Shown: positions 15,633-24,351 of the stretch, in pieces
Layout: every line of letters starts with the position of its first letter
Numbering within the stretch: the stretch's first letter is position 1
Assembly (NCBI RefSeq): GCF_000308535.1
Contig: NZ_BAFW01000385.1
Coordinates: 1-45,308 of the forward strand
Length of the DNA stretch: 45,308 bases
Reading direction: 5' to 3'
Source: Nocardia cerradoensis NBRC 101014
GTDB taxonomy: Bacteria > Actinomycetota > Actinomycetes > Mycobacteriales > Mycobacteriaceae
Notes under the pieces: model-generated
What the model saw: only the letters and a program-made list of their open reading frames with translations
Database searches by the model: none
Told to the model about the DNA's origin: nothing
Position numbers and translations under genes: made by a program

Positions 15633-16517
15633 GTGACCCATCACCACATTGTCGGCGCCGCCCTGGACGGGGCGCAGGTAGCAGCGATATTCGATCGGCA
15701 AGGTACCGGAATAGCGAAATTCGGCGCCCTGCTGGACGGTTCGGGAATCGATTTCGTCGTGCTGCGTCCGGACTCCGCAACCGTGCGATTCGACCCCTCG
15801 GTCGCCGCCGCGGTGTTGGCGCGGCACACCCGGTCGGTAGGGCTCGTGGTAGGCGCCGCCCCGCTGCGCGACCATCCCTACAATCTGGCCCGGCGGCTGG
15901 GCTCGATCGACCACGCCAGCGGTGGCCGGGTCGGCTGGCTGGTGCTGCTCGGCGAGCCCGCGGCCGCCGACGGGCGCAGTGTGTGGACCTCGGCGCCGCG
16001 TGGCGACGTTCCGGCCGACGCGGTGCGGGCCGTCCGCGAACTGTGGGAGAGCTGGCCGCCCGACGCCGTCGTGGACGATCGCGAGCACGGCGTCTTCGCC
16101 GATTCCGCGCGCATCCGATATGTGGATCACACCGGCGCACACAGTATTACGGGACCGTTGAACATTCCGGAACCGCCACAGATCAAACCGCCGATCTTCG
16201 CCGAGTCCCCGGTGCCCGCCGAATACCGCGACCTCGCCGGTCTCGCCGACGTCGTGCTCGGCTTGCCGGGTACGCCCGTGCGTGGGCCGGTGCTGCGATG
16301 GGTCGACGCCGGGTCGTCCGGACCGGCCCCCACCGATGCCGCCGGCGTCGTGATCGCGGGGGAGGGGTCGCCCGCGGCGATCGTCGCCGCGGCCGTCCGC
16401 CATGTCACGGCGACCGCCGCGGCGCCGCCCGGCACCACACTGCGTGCGCGGCTCAGCCTTCCGGCGCCCGAACCGGTGCTTCCCCGCGACGCCCGCAGCG
16501 CCTTTCCCGCCGCTTGA
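15633..16517 (+). CDS. Short divergent luciferase-like monooxygenase homologue (possible pseudoenzyme)
   Basis: With the GTG at 15633 the product is about 294 residues, against about 430 for neighbours. HPYNLARRLGSIDHASGGRVGW clearly matches the family block around strand 4, and VDHTGAHSITGPLNIPEPPQ matches DHRGEFF...GPLNVPRSPQ of the relatives. However, the WNVVTT signature that follows GGR in active homologues is WLVLLG here, and the C-terminal third is shortened. A tiny ORF (ATG at 15604, 10 codons, MTATTKVHLP) ends in TGA overlapping the GTG. It may be a coupling peptide, or the true start separated by a frameshift. A regulatory or partner subunit is possible. Confidence 0.6.
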   Translation: MTHHHIVGAALDGAQVAAIFDRQGTGIAKFGALLDGSGIDFVVLRPDSATVRFDPSVAAAVLARHTRSVGLVVGAAPLRDHPYNLARRLGSIDHASGGRVGWLVLLGEPAAADGRSVWTSAPRGDVPADAVRAVRELWESWPPDAVVDDREHGVFADSARIRYVDHTGAHSITGPLNIPEPPQIKPPIFAESPVPAEYRDLAGLADVVLGLPGTPVRGPVLRWVDAGSSGPAPTDAAGVVIAGEGSPAAIVAAAVRHVTATAAAPPGTTLRARLSLPAPEPVLPRDARSAFPAA

Positions 16518-16539
16518 TCCGGATCGACGAGGAGACTCC

Positions 16540-17838
16540 ATGACCGCCACCGCGCAGCCCGCGCATGTGATCTTGAACGTCAACGTTCTCGACGTAGGAA
16601 TAGCGCCCGGCGCGTGGACCCTCGACGACGTGCCCGCGGGCGCATTCGTCGACGCCGGGCATTTCGTGCAGGCCGCCCGGACCGCCGAACGCGGCACCCT
16701 CGACGCGCTGTTCCTCGCCGATGGACCGGCCCTGCGCGAAGATCCGCGGCACAAACCCGGACGCGCGCTCGAGCCCGGGGTCATCCTGTCGGCGGTCGCC
16801 GCCGAGACCGAGTACCTCGGGCTGATCGGCACCTTGTCGACCACGTTCAACGATCCGGTCGAACTGGCCGAGCGGCTGCTGTCGCTCGACCACGCCTCCG
16901 GCGGGCGGCTGGGCTGGAACGTGGTGACGACCTATTCGCCCGCGGCAGCCGGGAATTTCGGGTTGAGCGAGATGCCCGATCGCGATGCGCGCTACCGCCG
17001 GGCCGAGGAATTCGTCGAGGTGGTGCGCGCACTGTGGGACAGCGCGCTCGACGGCGGTGTCGTGCACCACCACGGCGAACACTTCGATGTGGAGTGGGGA
17101 CTGCGCACGCCGCCCTCGGCGCAAGGCTATCCGCTGTTCGTCCAGGCCGGAGGTTCGCCGGCCGGGCGGATCCTGGCCGGGCGCAGCGCGCACGCGGTGT
17201 TCTCGGCGGAACTGACGGCGGCCGCGGCGATCCGGCATTACCGGCACGTGAAATCGGTCGCGCGCGAAGCCGGACGCGATCCCGGCGAGGTGAAGATCCT
17301 GCCGGGCCTGACCACGATCATCGGCTCCACCGAAGCCGAAGCGCTGCAACGGTTTCAAACCCTGTTCCGGTCGGTCGACGAGGGGCCCGAGCGGATACGG
17401 CTGGAGGCGACTCTCGGCGTGCCGTTGGATTCGCTGGATTTCGATCGCCCGCTCCCCGAGGCGGTGCTGGCCGGTCCGCCGGATCCGAGTACCTTCTCCG
17501 CCTCCCTGGGCTTCCGGGAGTCGATCGTCGAACTGGCCCGCGAACGCGATCTGACACTGCGGGAGCTGATTCGGGAACTGCACGGCGGCGCCGGCCATCG
17601 CGCGGTGATCGGGACACCCGAGGACGTCGCCGACACGATCGAGGACTGGTTCCGCCGCGGCGCGGCCGACGGCTTCAATCTCATGCCCGATGCCTTCCCC
17701 TCGGGCCTGACCACCTTCGTCGACGAAGTGGTCCCGATTCTGCGCCGTCGCGGGCTGTTCCGGCACGAATACACCGACTCGACGCTGCGGGAACGGTTCG
17801 GGTTACCGGTGCCCGCTCCCGCCGCCGTGCGGGTGTGA
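16540..17838 (+). CDS. NtaA/SnaA/DszA-family FMN-dependent monooxygenase
   Basis: GAGGAGA precedes the ATG at 16540; the product has 432 residues. It opens with VILNVNVLDVG and shows DALFLADGPALRE, STTFNDPVELAERLLSLDHASGGRLGWNVVTTYSP, YPLFVQAGGSPAGR, LPGLTTIIGSTEAEA and the C-terminal GTPEDVADTIEDWFRRGAADGFNLMPD plus RRGLFRHEYTDSTLRERFGLP. These features define the nitrilotriacetate/pristinamycin/dibenzothiophene-sulfone monooxygenase group of luciferase-like TIM barrels. Such enzymes need FMNH2 supplied by a separate reductase. It lies 22 bp after the divergent homologue and is probably cotranscribed with it. The substrate is likely an organosulfur or amine compound. Confidence 0.9.
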   Translation: MTATAQPAHVILNVNVLDVGIAPGAWTLDDVPAGAFVDAGHFVQAARTAERGTLDALFLADGPALREDPRHKPGRALEPGVILSAVAAETEYLGLIGTLSTTFNDPVELAERLLSLDHASGGRLGWNVVTTYSPAAAGNFGLSEMPDRDARYRRAEEFVEVVRALWDSALDGGVVHHHGEHFDVEWGLRTPPSAQGYPLFVQAGGSPAGRILAGRSAHAVFSAELTAAAAIRHYRHVKSVAREAGRDPGEVKILPGLTTIIGSTEAEALQRFQTLFRSVDEGPERIRLEATLGVPLDSLDFDRPLPEAVLAGPPDPSTFSASLGFRESIVELARERDLTLRELIRELHGGAGHRAVIGTPEDVADTIEDWFRRGAADGFNLMPDAFPSGLTTFVDEVVPILRRRGLFRHEYTDSTLRERFGLPVPAPAAVRV

Positions 17839-17905
17839 ACGGACGTGGCCCCTCGACGTATCTGCACGGTACCTGTCGTCTTCGTTCAGATCCGCTTCAA
17901 CGACG

Positions 17906-17962
17906 GTGTAGTCGATCTGGCCGATCACAACCCTCGGAACCGTCCCGGGACCGGCCTAGCCT
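17906..17962 (+). promoter_or_regulatory. Promoter block of the ABC importer unit, matching the block at 15385
   Basis: GTGTAG at 17906 is followed by ATCTGGCCGATCACAA, as at 15385, and TAGCCT (17957-17962) occupies the same relative place as the TAGTCT box there. A small hairpin ACGCC-CCGA-GGCGT lies at 17969-17982, just downstream. The conserved spacing argues for a functional promoter with a common regulator, perhaps the LysR protein encoded at 23394. Confidence 0.55.
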
Positions 17963-18029
17963 GAGCGCACGCCCCGAGGCGTCCGATCTGACGAGCGCAA
18001 CGCGCCGCCCCTGAAACGAATCGAAACCT

Positions 18030-19685
18030 ATGTCACACAGAAGAATTCATCGCCGTCCGGTTGCGCTGGCGCTCGCCCTGCTCACCGCGGTGGTGATCGC
18101 CGGATGCGCCACGCCCGCCCGGCAGGTCGCCGTGAGCGACGACAACGCCACGCCCGTACCCGGCGGGACGTTGCGCTTCGGCGTGCTCGACGCTCCGGCG
18201 AATCTCGACCCGCATTCCGGCAGTTCCTATCCGGAATCGCTGATCACCAGCAACATCACCGACAAACTCGTCTACCAGAATCCGAAGACCGGTGCGCTGG
18301 AGCCGTGGCTGGCCACCTCGTGGCAGTACAACGACACGCTCACCCAGTTCACCTTCCATCTGCGCGACGACGTCACCTTCAGCGACGGAACGAAGTTCAC
18401 CGCCGATTCGGTGAAGGAGAACTTCGATCTGCTCGGCCGGGGCGACCAGCGACTCGGAATCGTTCCGGTGACCGCTTATTGGGTGGGATATCAGGGCACC
18501 GAGGTGGTCGATCCGACGACGGTGCGGGTGAGTTTCGATCGGCCCAGTGCCGGGTTTCTGCAAGCGTTGTCGCTGTACTTCTCGGGAATCGTGGCGCATT
18601 CGACGCTGGTTCTGCCGAAAGAACAACGCAGCCAGGCCCAGAATGTCGTCGGAACCGGGCCGTTCACCCTCGCCCAGCACGTCTATCAGCAGAAGACGGT
18701 CCTGAAGAAGCGGCCCGGCTACCACTGGGCGCCGGCGAGCCGGAAACACAACGGTGACGCGTATCTGGACGCAGTCGAGATCGATGTCATCCCCGAAGCC
18801 GGGGTGCGCACCGGTGCGCTGCGGGCGGGAACCGTCGACGCCATCCTCGACGTCAACAACACCGACGAGGCGCCGCTGCAGGCGCAGGGCTACCGGATCG
18901 TGCCGCAACTCATTCCGGGCCGCGACATCTCGCTGGACTTCAAGACCGACCGCTTCCCGACCGACGACAAGGCCGTGCGGCAGGCGGTGCAGCTGGGCTG
19001 GAGCCGCGACGCACTGGTCAAGACGGTGCTGACGCCCAGCTACAAGGTGTCGAGTTCGGTGGTGTCGGAGCGTGTTCCGGGATACGTGGACTTCTCCGCG
19101 GATCTGCGGGAGGACCAGGGCAAGGCCGAACAGATTCTCGAGGCCGACGGTTGGCACAAGGGCGCCGACGGCATCCGGGTCAAGGACGGGCGGCGCCTGC
19201 AACTCGATCTGCTGGGCATCGACAATCTGGTCAACAACAAGCCCGCCTATCAGCTGATCCAGCAGGATCTGCGCAAGATCGGCATCGACCTGCAGCTCAA
19301 TGTGCTGCCGATTCCCGACTACACCGCCGCCAGCACGCAGCAGGGACGCTGGAACATCCAGGTCGCCAACCAGAGCCGGGCGGATATCTCGGTGCTCGAG
19401 CAGGTGTACTCCCCGCAGTACGGGAATATGGCCAAACTCGCGCCGGGCAGTCCGGAGGCGAACGAGGCGGTCGCGAAACTCAGCGCCCTGAGCAAAACCC
19501 TCGACACCGCCCAGCGGGCGAAGGCCGCCGCGGAGGCGCAGCGGTATCTGCTCGACGAGCAGGTGCTCACCGTGCCGGTGTACAACCCCGCGCAGGTGAC
19601 CGCCGCCGGTGCCAAGGTGCACAACGTCGGTTACGAGGCGCAGTCGCGAAATGTGTTCTACGACACCTGGATCGAGCAGGGGTAG
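18030..19685 (+). CDS. ABC importer substrate-binding lipoprotein (peptide/nickel type, SBP_bac_5)
   Basis: The 551-residue protein has a lipoprotein signal (RPVALALALLTAVVIAGC, lipobox VIAGC) and the class C binding fold: GGTLRFGVLDAPANLDPHSG at the start, LEPWLATSWQYND, TFHLRDDVTFSDGTKFTADSVKENFD, VVGTGPFTL and VRQAVQLGWSRDALV. Class C proteins bind oligopeptides, nickel chelates, glutathione, opines or other small solutes. Two permeases and a fused ATPase follow directly, so this is a complete importer. Placement among monooxygenases suggests that it imports their substrate. The start has only a weak ribosome site. Confidence 0.92.
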   Translation: MSHRRIHRRPVALALALLTAVVIAGCATPARQVAVSDDNATPVPGGTLRFGVLDAPANLDPHSGSSYPESLITSNITDKLVYQNPKTGALEPWLATSWQYNDTLTQFTFHLRDDVTFSDGTKFTADSVKENFDLLGRGDQRLGIVPVTAYWVGYQGTEVVDPTTVRVSFDRPSAGFLQALSLYFSGIVAHSTLVLPKEQRSQAQNVVGTGPFTLAQHVYQQKTVLKKRPGYHWAPASRKHNGDAYLDAVEIDVIPEAGVRTGALRAGTVDAILDVNNTDEAPLQAQGYRIVPQLIPGRDISLDFKTDRFPTDDKAVRQAVQLGWSRDALVKTVLTPSYKVSSSVVSERVPGYVDFSADLREDQGKAEQILEADGWHKGADGIRVKDGRRLQLDLLGIDNLVNNKPAYQLIQQDLRKIGIDLQLNVLPIPDYTAASTQQGRWNIQVANQSRADISVLEQVYSPQYGNMAKLAPGSPEANEAVAKLSALSKTLDTAQRAKAAAEAQRYLLDEQVLTVPVYNPAQVTAAGAKVHNVGYEAQSRNVFYDTWIEQG

Positions 19686-19687
19686 TC

Positions 19688-20641
19688 GTGCTGCGCTATG
19701 TGGCCGCGAAGCTCGCGCAGGCCGTGTTCGTGGTGTGGGGCGCCTACACCGTGACCTTCGCGCTGCTCTACGTCCTGCCCTACGACGCGGTGGACGTGCT
19801 GTTCGATCCGGCCCAGGGTGATCTGATCACCGCGGGCGACAAGCAGAAGGCGCGGGTCTACTACGGTCTGGACCACTCGCTGTTCGGCCAGTACCTGCAC
19901 CGTCTCGGGCAGGCCGTGCACGGAGATTTCGGCCGCTCCACCCGGACCGGGCTGGACGCGTGGGCGATGATCAGCAGCGTGCTGCCGCAGACCGCGGTGC
20001 TCGCTGTCACCGCGCTGGTGCTGGCGGTGGCCCTGGCCACGGTGGTCGCGATCGTGGCCGCCTACACGCGGTGGCGGTGGCTGGCGGAGCTGTTCGCGAC
20101 GTTACCTGCGGCCGGGGTGTCGATTCCGGTGTTCCTGCTGGGATTGGCCGCGCTGCAGGTGTTCTCGTTCCGGCTGGGCTGGTTTCCGCCGATCGGCAAC
20201 GACGGCGTCGCCAGCCTGGTGTTGCCGGCGGTGACGCTGGCGATCCCGGTATCGGCACCGATCGCGCGTTTGCTGCTGGAGAACCTCGACAGCGGGATGC
20301 GCGCGGGCTATGTGACGGTCTCGCTGGCCAAGGGGGCGACCCGGCTGTGGGTGGTGGTGCGCGAGGTGCTGCGCAATGCCGCACTGCCCGCCCTGACCAT
20401 CGCCGGGGTGACGTTCGGGAATCTGCTGGCGGGTGCGGTGATCGTCGAAACGGTGTTCTCCCGTTCGGGTTTGGGCCGGTTGACCGAGACGGCGGTGCGC
20501 ACCCAGGACGTCGCGGTCGTGCAGGCCGTGGTGGTGCTCGCGGCAGTGATCTTCGTGGTGGTGAATCTGATGGTCGATCTGGTGTATCCGGTGCTGGACC
20601 CGCGACTGCGGGCTCGGCTGTACGCGCGGAGCACGGCATGA
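19688..20641 (+). CDS. ABC importer permease 1 (DppB/OppB type)
   Basis: The GTG at 19688, two bases after the binding-protein stop, gives 317 residues. The N-terminus LRYVAAKLAQAVFVVWGAYTVTFALLYVLP is the first membrane helix of DppB-like permeases. YGLDHSLFGQYLHRLGQAVHGDFGRS is the family block that follows. About six membrane segments are visible, and the cytoplasmic EAA loop near residue 215 reads AKGATRLWVVVREVLRNAALPAL. It forms the channel with the next permease. The open frame extends far upstream, antisense-like over the preceding gene, and is ignored. It overlaps the next gene by ATGA. Confidence 0.92.
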   Translation: MLRYVAAKLAQAVFVVWGAYTVTFALLYVLPYDAVDVLFDPAQGDLITAGDKQKARVYYGLDHSLFGQYLHRLGQAVHGDFGRSTRTGLDAWAMISSVLPQTAVLAVTALVLAVALATVVAIVAAYTRWRWLAELFATLPAAGVSIPVFLLGLAALQVFSFRLGWFPPIGNDGVASLVLPAVTLAIPVSAPIARLLLENLDSGMRAGYVTVSLAKGATRLWVVVREVLRNAALPALTIAGVTFGNLLAGAVIVETVFSRSGLGRLTETAVRTQDVAVVQAVVVLAAVIFVVVNLMVDLVYPVLDPRLRARLYARSTA

Positions 20642-20812
20642 GCGGGCTAGGGCCGGAGGCGGCAGCGCAGCGTCACCACGCAGGCACCCCGCTCGTGCCC
20701 GTCGAACCCAGCATGAGCGGGCGAGGGCCGGAGGCGGCAGCGCAGCGTCACCACGCAGGCACCCCGCTCGTGCCCGTCGAACCCGGCATGAGCGGGCTAG
20801 GGCCGGAGGCGG
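20638..20812 (+). repeat. 75-bp tandem repeat (2.3 copies) inside the permease reading frame
   Basis: Copies lie at 20638-20712 and 20713-20787 (two differences in 75 bases), with a 25-base third start at 20788-20812. Each begins with ATGAGCGGG and contains CCCGCTCGT about 50 bases later, an inverted arm pair, so the unit could fold as a long hairpin. The length is a multiple of three, so the frame is kept. Every copy repeats the ATG that overlaps the upstream stop. Confidence 0.9.
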
Positions 20813-21678
20813 TGGCCGTGCTCGACGAGGTGGAGCTGCACGCAAACGAGTTGCAGCGCACTCGGTTTCATCGGCTGGTGCGCACGGCGCGTACTCGGCC
20901 GGGGCTGGTTCTCGCGTGGCTGGTGGTGCTCCTGGTGATCGGCTGGGCGGTGGCTCCGTCCTGGTTCACCGATCACAGCGCGGTCGACGGTGACCCCGAT
21001 TCAGGGTTCCTGCCGCCGTCGTTCGCCCATCCGTTCGGCACCGACCGGCTCGGTCGGGATCTGCTGGCCCGGGCCATCTACGGCACCTCGACCACCCTGA
21101 CCGCGACCCTGCTCGCGGTCGCCCTCGGGTTTCTCGTCGGAACCCTGATCGGACTGCTCAGCGGGATCATCGGCGGCCGGCCCGACGCCGCGGTCATGCG
21201 CTGTGTCGACGTGCTGCTGTCGATCCCGGCCTTGCTGCTGGCGATGACCATGGTCACCGCCCTCGGCTTCGGCACGGTGAATATCGCGCTGGCGGTGGGA
21301 GTTTCGGCGGTCGCCTCGTTCGCGCGAGTGATGCGCTCGCAGGTCCTGACCGTGGCGGGCAGTGATTTCGTGGCCGCCGCCTACGGCTCGGGAGCCGGCT
21401 TCGTCCGTGTCGTGGTGCGGCACGTGCTGCCCAATTCGATCCGGGCGGTGCTCTCGCTGGCGGCGCTCGAATGCGGTACCGCGGTGCTGGCGGTCGCCGC
21501 GCTGGGCTTCCTGGGTTACGGGGCGCCGCCGCCGCAGCCGGAATGGGGTCTGGCGGTCTCCGAAGGCCGCGACTTCCTGGCCACCTATCCGTGGATCGCA
21601 CTGTGCCCCGGCGTACTGATCGCCGTGGTCGTGCTGTCGGTGAATCGAATCGGACGCGCGTTGGGAGAACAACGATGA
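20638..21678 (+). CDS. ABC importer permease 2 (DppC/OppC type) with a repeat-derived N-terminus
   Basis: The frame starts at the ATG at 20638, overlapping the previous stop, and yields 346 residues. The first 50 or so residues are two copies of a 25-residue repeat (GPEAAAQRHHAGTPLVPVEP core) that has no counterpart in the family. The real permease begins near residue 60 (LHANELQRTRFHRLVRTARTRPGLVLAWLVVLL). HPFGTDRLGRDLLARAIYGTSTTL and the EAA loop AAYGSGAGFVRVVVRHVLPNS are typical of DppC. ATGs inside the repeat at 20713 and 20788 could also start translation; the one at 20788 would give a protein of normal length. It ends in an ATGA overlap with the ATPase gene. Confidence 0.9.
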   Translation: MSGLGPEAAAQRHHAGTPLVPVEPSMSGRGPEAAAQRHHAGTPLVPVEPGMSGLGPEAVAVLDEVELHANELQRTRFHRLVRTARTRPGLVLAWLVVLLVIGWAVAPSWFTDHSAVDGDPDSGFLPPSFAHPFGTDRLGRDLLARAIYGTSTTLTATLLAVALGFLVGTLIGLLSGIIGGRPDAAVMRCVDVLLSIPALLLAMTMVTALGFGTVNIALAVGVSAVASFARVMRSQVLTVAGSDFVAAAYGSGAGFVRVVVRHVLPNSIRAVLSLAALECGTAVLAVAALGFLGYGAPPPQPEWGLAVSEGRDFLATYPWIALCPGVLIAVVVLSVNRIGRALGEQR

Positions 21679-23291
21679 GCACTACCGGACCCCTGCTGCG
21701 GATCGACGATCTCACCGTCCGGTATCGCGATGCCGCCGCGCCCGCGGTGTCGGGGGTGTCGCTCGAGGTCGCGGCGGGCGAATTCGTCTCGATCGTCGGC
21801 GAATCCGGCTCCGGCAAGAGCACCACCATCCATGCCGCGCTCCGGCTCCTGCCGCCGGCCGCGCAGGTACGTGCGGGGGCGCTCGAGATCGGCGGACAGG
21901 ATGTGTCGCGGTGGAGTGACCGGCGACTGGCACGGGTGCGTGGCCCGGTGGTCGGCTTCGTGCCGCAGGATCCGGGAACGTCGCTGAATCCGGTGAAACC
22001 GGTGGGCCGGCAGGTGCTCGAGGCGCTGCGACTGCATCGGCGCGCCGACGCGGGCCGTGATCTGGTCGTCGAGAAGCTGGCGGCGGCGGGATTGGCCGCA
22101 CCGGAGCGGGTGTACCGGCAGTATCCCCACGAATTGTCCGGCGGTATGAAACAACGCGTGCTGATCGCGATCGCGCTCGCCAACGATCCGGTGCTGCTGG
22201 TCGCCGACGAGCCCACCTCCGCCTTGGATGTCACCGTGCAGAAGCGAATTCTGGACCGGCTCCAGGTGTTACGCGAAGAGTTGGGTTTGGGCGTGCTGCT
22301 GGTCACCCACGATCTGGGGGTCGCGGCGGAGCGGTCGGACCGGTTGCTGGTCCTGCAGCGCGGCCGCATTGTGGAGCAGGGGGCGGCGGCCGCGGTGCTG
22401 TCCGCACCGCGCCACGAGTACACCCGCAGGCTGCTCGCCGCGGCGCCCGCCGCGCATTCCGGGCGGCTCGCGCCCTCCGCGGGAGCGCCCGTCCGATCCG
22501 AGGTGGTCTCCGCGCCACCGGTTCTGCGGCTGTCGGAGGTGACGAAGGGTTTCGGCGGGGGAGTGCGGGCCGTGGACGAGGTCTCGCTCTCGGTGCGGGC
22601 GGGGACCACTCATGCGATCGTCGGAGAGTCGGGCGCGGGGAAATCCACCCTGGCGCGGCTCGTGGTGGGCCTCGAACGCCCGGACGCGGGTGCGGTGTGG
22701 CTGGACGACGTCCGCGTCGACGGCAAGGGGCGCCGCCCGCGTCCGCTGCGCCGGCAGATCCAGCTGGTGTATCAGAATCCGTACACCTCCCTGGACCCCC
22801 GCTTCGACATCGCCTCGATCATCGGCGAGCCACTGCAGGCGTTCGGCCTGATCCGGGACCGCGCGGCGCGGCGCCGGCGGGTGGCCGAGCTGTTGGACGC
22901 GGTGGCGCTGGACCGCGCACACCTGAGCAGGCGTCCGGCCGAATTGTCGGGAGGCCAGCGGCAGCGTGTCGCGATCGCGCGGGCGCTGGCCGCCGAACCC
23001 CGTGTCCTGGTGCTCGACGAGGCCGTCTCCGCACTCGATGTGTCGGTGCAGGCGCAGATCCTGCAGCTGCTGACCGATCTGCAGGCCGAGCACGGGCTCA
23101 CCTATCTGTTCATCACGCACGATCTGGGTGTGGTGCGGCTGATCGCCGACGACGTGACCGTGATGCGCAGCGGACGGGTGGTCGAAACAGGTTCGGTGAC
23201 AGCGGTTTTCGAGGAGCCGGAGGAGGAGTACACCCGTACCCTGCTGGCCGCGGTGCCGGGGGCGCGGGCACAGCTGCCGGTGCCGGCGTGA
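21675..23291 (+). CDS. Fused double ATPase of the ABC importer (DppD-DppF / GsiA type)
   Basis: The 538-residue protein holds two complete nucleotide-binding domains. In the first, Walker A is GESGSGKST (near 43), the signature LSGGMKQR and Walker B LLVADEPTSALD. In the second, Walker A is GESGAGKST (near 317), the signature LSGGQRQR and Walker B VLVLDEAVSALD. Both have H-loops (THDLGV). The second half includes QNPYTSLDPR, typical of DppF/OppF. It energises the two permeases at the membrane. ATG at 21675 overlaps the permease stop, and GGGAG lies just upstream. Separate genes are the more usual arrangement; fusion is also known in GsiA-like systems. Confidence 0.93.
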   Translation: MSTTGPLLRIDDLTVRYRDAAAPAVSGVSLEVAAGEFVSIVGESGSGKSTTIHAALRLLPPAAQVRAGALEIGGQDVSRWSDRRLARVRGPVVGFVPQDPGTSLNPVKPVGRQVLEALRLHRRADAGRDLVVEKLAAAGLAAPERVYRQYPHELSGGMKQRVLIAIALANDPVLLVADEPTSALDVTVQKRILDRLQVLREELGLGVLLVTHDLGVAAERSDRLLVLQRGRIVEQGAAAAVLSAPRHEYTRRLLAAAPAAHSGRLAPSAGAPVRSEVVSAPPVLRLSEVTKGFGGGVRAVDEVSLSVRAGTTHAIVGESGAGKSTLARLVVGLERPDAGAVWLDDVRVDGKGRRPRPLRRQIQLVYQNPYTSLDPRFDIASIIGEPLQAFGLIRDRAARRRRVAELLDAVALDRAHLSRRPAELSGGQRQRVAIARALAAEPRVLVLDEAVSALDVSVQAQILQLLTDLQAEHGLTYLFITHDLGVVRLIADDVTVMRSGRVVETGSVTAVFEEPEEEYTRTLLAAVPGARAQLPVPA

Positions 23292-23393
23292 GGCCGGCAG
23301 CTACACAGAATCGTTCTGATCGTAAGGATTTCCTCCACGATCACCCGCTGGCAATGATGAACACCGGATGTCCCGCAGTCGAAGCGAGGGACC

Positions 23394-24299
23394 ATGTACG
23401 ACATTCGACGGCTGATCCTCCTGCGGGATCTGGCCGAACATACGACGATGACCGCGGTGTCCGAACTGCACGGCATCACCACCTCGGCGGTATCGCAGCA
23501 GCTGCGCATCCTCGAGGACGAGGTCGGCGTCGTGCTGACCCGCCGCGAGGGCCGGGTACTGCGGCTGACCAACGCCGGGCGTGTCCTGGTGGATCACACG
23601 TCTCGGATCGTGGCAGCGCTGGAGGAGGCGGAATCCGCGGTCAGCGCCACCTCGGAGGCGGTGACCGGCGTATTGACCGTCGCCACCTTCCGCACCGCTC
23701 AGATGCGCCTGGCGCTGCCGGTCACGGTGCGGTTGCGCGCCGACCATCCCGGGCTGCGGGTGCGGCTGGTGGATCTGCGGCCGGTGGATTCCGTCCCGGC
23801 GGTGCGTCAGCAGGACGTGGATCTGGCGATCACCTATTCGTATTCGTTCCGGTCCCGGGATCTGCCACTGGGTCTGGCCTCGGAATATCTGTTCAGCGAC
23901 CCGCTGGTCCTGCTCGCCCCGCCGCAGTGGCGGGAGCGGGTCCGGGAGCACGGGTTGAGCAGTCTTCGCGATGCCGACTGGATCACCGCCCTGGACGGGG
24001 AGCCGTCGGTGGCGTCGGTGCATTTCGCCTGCCGGGAAGCGGGGTTCGCGCCGCGGATCGAACATCGCAGCGGAAGCTTCGAAGGTATGGCCGAGATGGT
24101 CGAGCACGGGCTGGGAGTGACGATCGTGCCGGAGATCTCGGTCGCCGACCGGCATACCGGATTGGTCGCGTGCTCGATCGACAACGGCGTCCGGCACGTC
24201 GGTGTGACGTATCGGCAAGCCTCGCTGGAGCGACCGGCCGTGGCGGCGGCGATCCGCGCGCTGCGCTCGGTAGCTCAGCCGCTGCGCCTGGCGTCGTGA
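23394..24299 (+). CDS. LysR family transcriptional regulator
   Basis: The 301-residue product begins with the LysR winged helix-turn-helix (MYDIRRLILLRDLAEHTTMTAVSELHGITTSAVSQQLRILEDEVGVVLTRREGR, residues 1-54). A two-lobe effector domain follows (LTVATFRTAQMRLALPVTVRLRADHPGLRVRLVD, then QQDVDLAITYSY and VEHGLGVTIVPE). It sits between the importer operon and the next monooxygenase, in the same orientation, with a 102-bp gap before it. It is a natural candidate to control the island according to sulfur supply or to the imported compound, like CysB/Cbl/SsuR regulators. That is inference from position. Confidence 0.92.
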   Translation: MYDIRRLILLRDLAEHTTMTAVSELHGITTSAVSQQLRILEDEVGVVLTRREGRVLRLTNAGRVLVDHTSRIVAALEEAESAVSATSEAVTGVLTVATFRTAQMRLALPVTVRLRADHPGLRVRLVDLRPVDSVPAVRQQDVDLAITYSYSFRSRDLPLGLASEYLFSDPLVLLAPPQWRERVREHGLSSLRDADWITALDGEPSVASVHFACREAGFAPRIEHRSGSFEGMAEMVEHGLGVTIVPEISVADRHTGLVACSIDNGVRHVGVTYRQASLERPAVAAAIRALRSVAQPLRLAS

Positions 24300-24351
24300 C
24301 GTTTCAGAAAACTGGCGCGGATGCCGGGCCGCGAAGCGAGAAGGAGTAGCC

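Noticed and set aside
17969..17982. Hairpin ACGCC-CCGA-GGCGT as a terminator ahead of the ABC importer
   Set aside because: The stem is only 5 bp, with no T-tract and no leader ORF. It is too weak to call.
18033..19622. Minus-strand frame of about 530 codons
   Set aside because: It is antisense to the binding-protein gene, which has a clear lipobox and family motifs. The minus translation is a codon-bias shadow.
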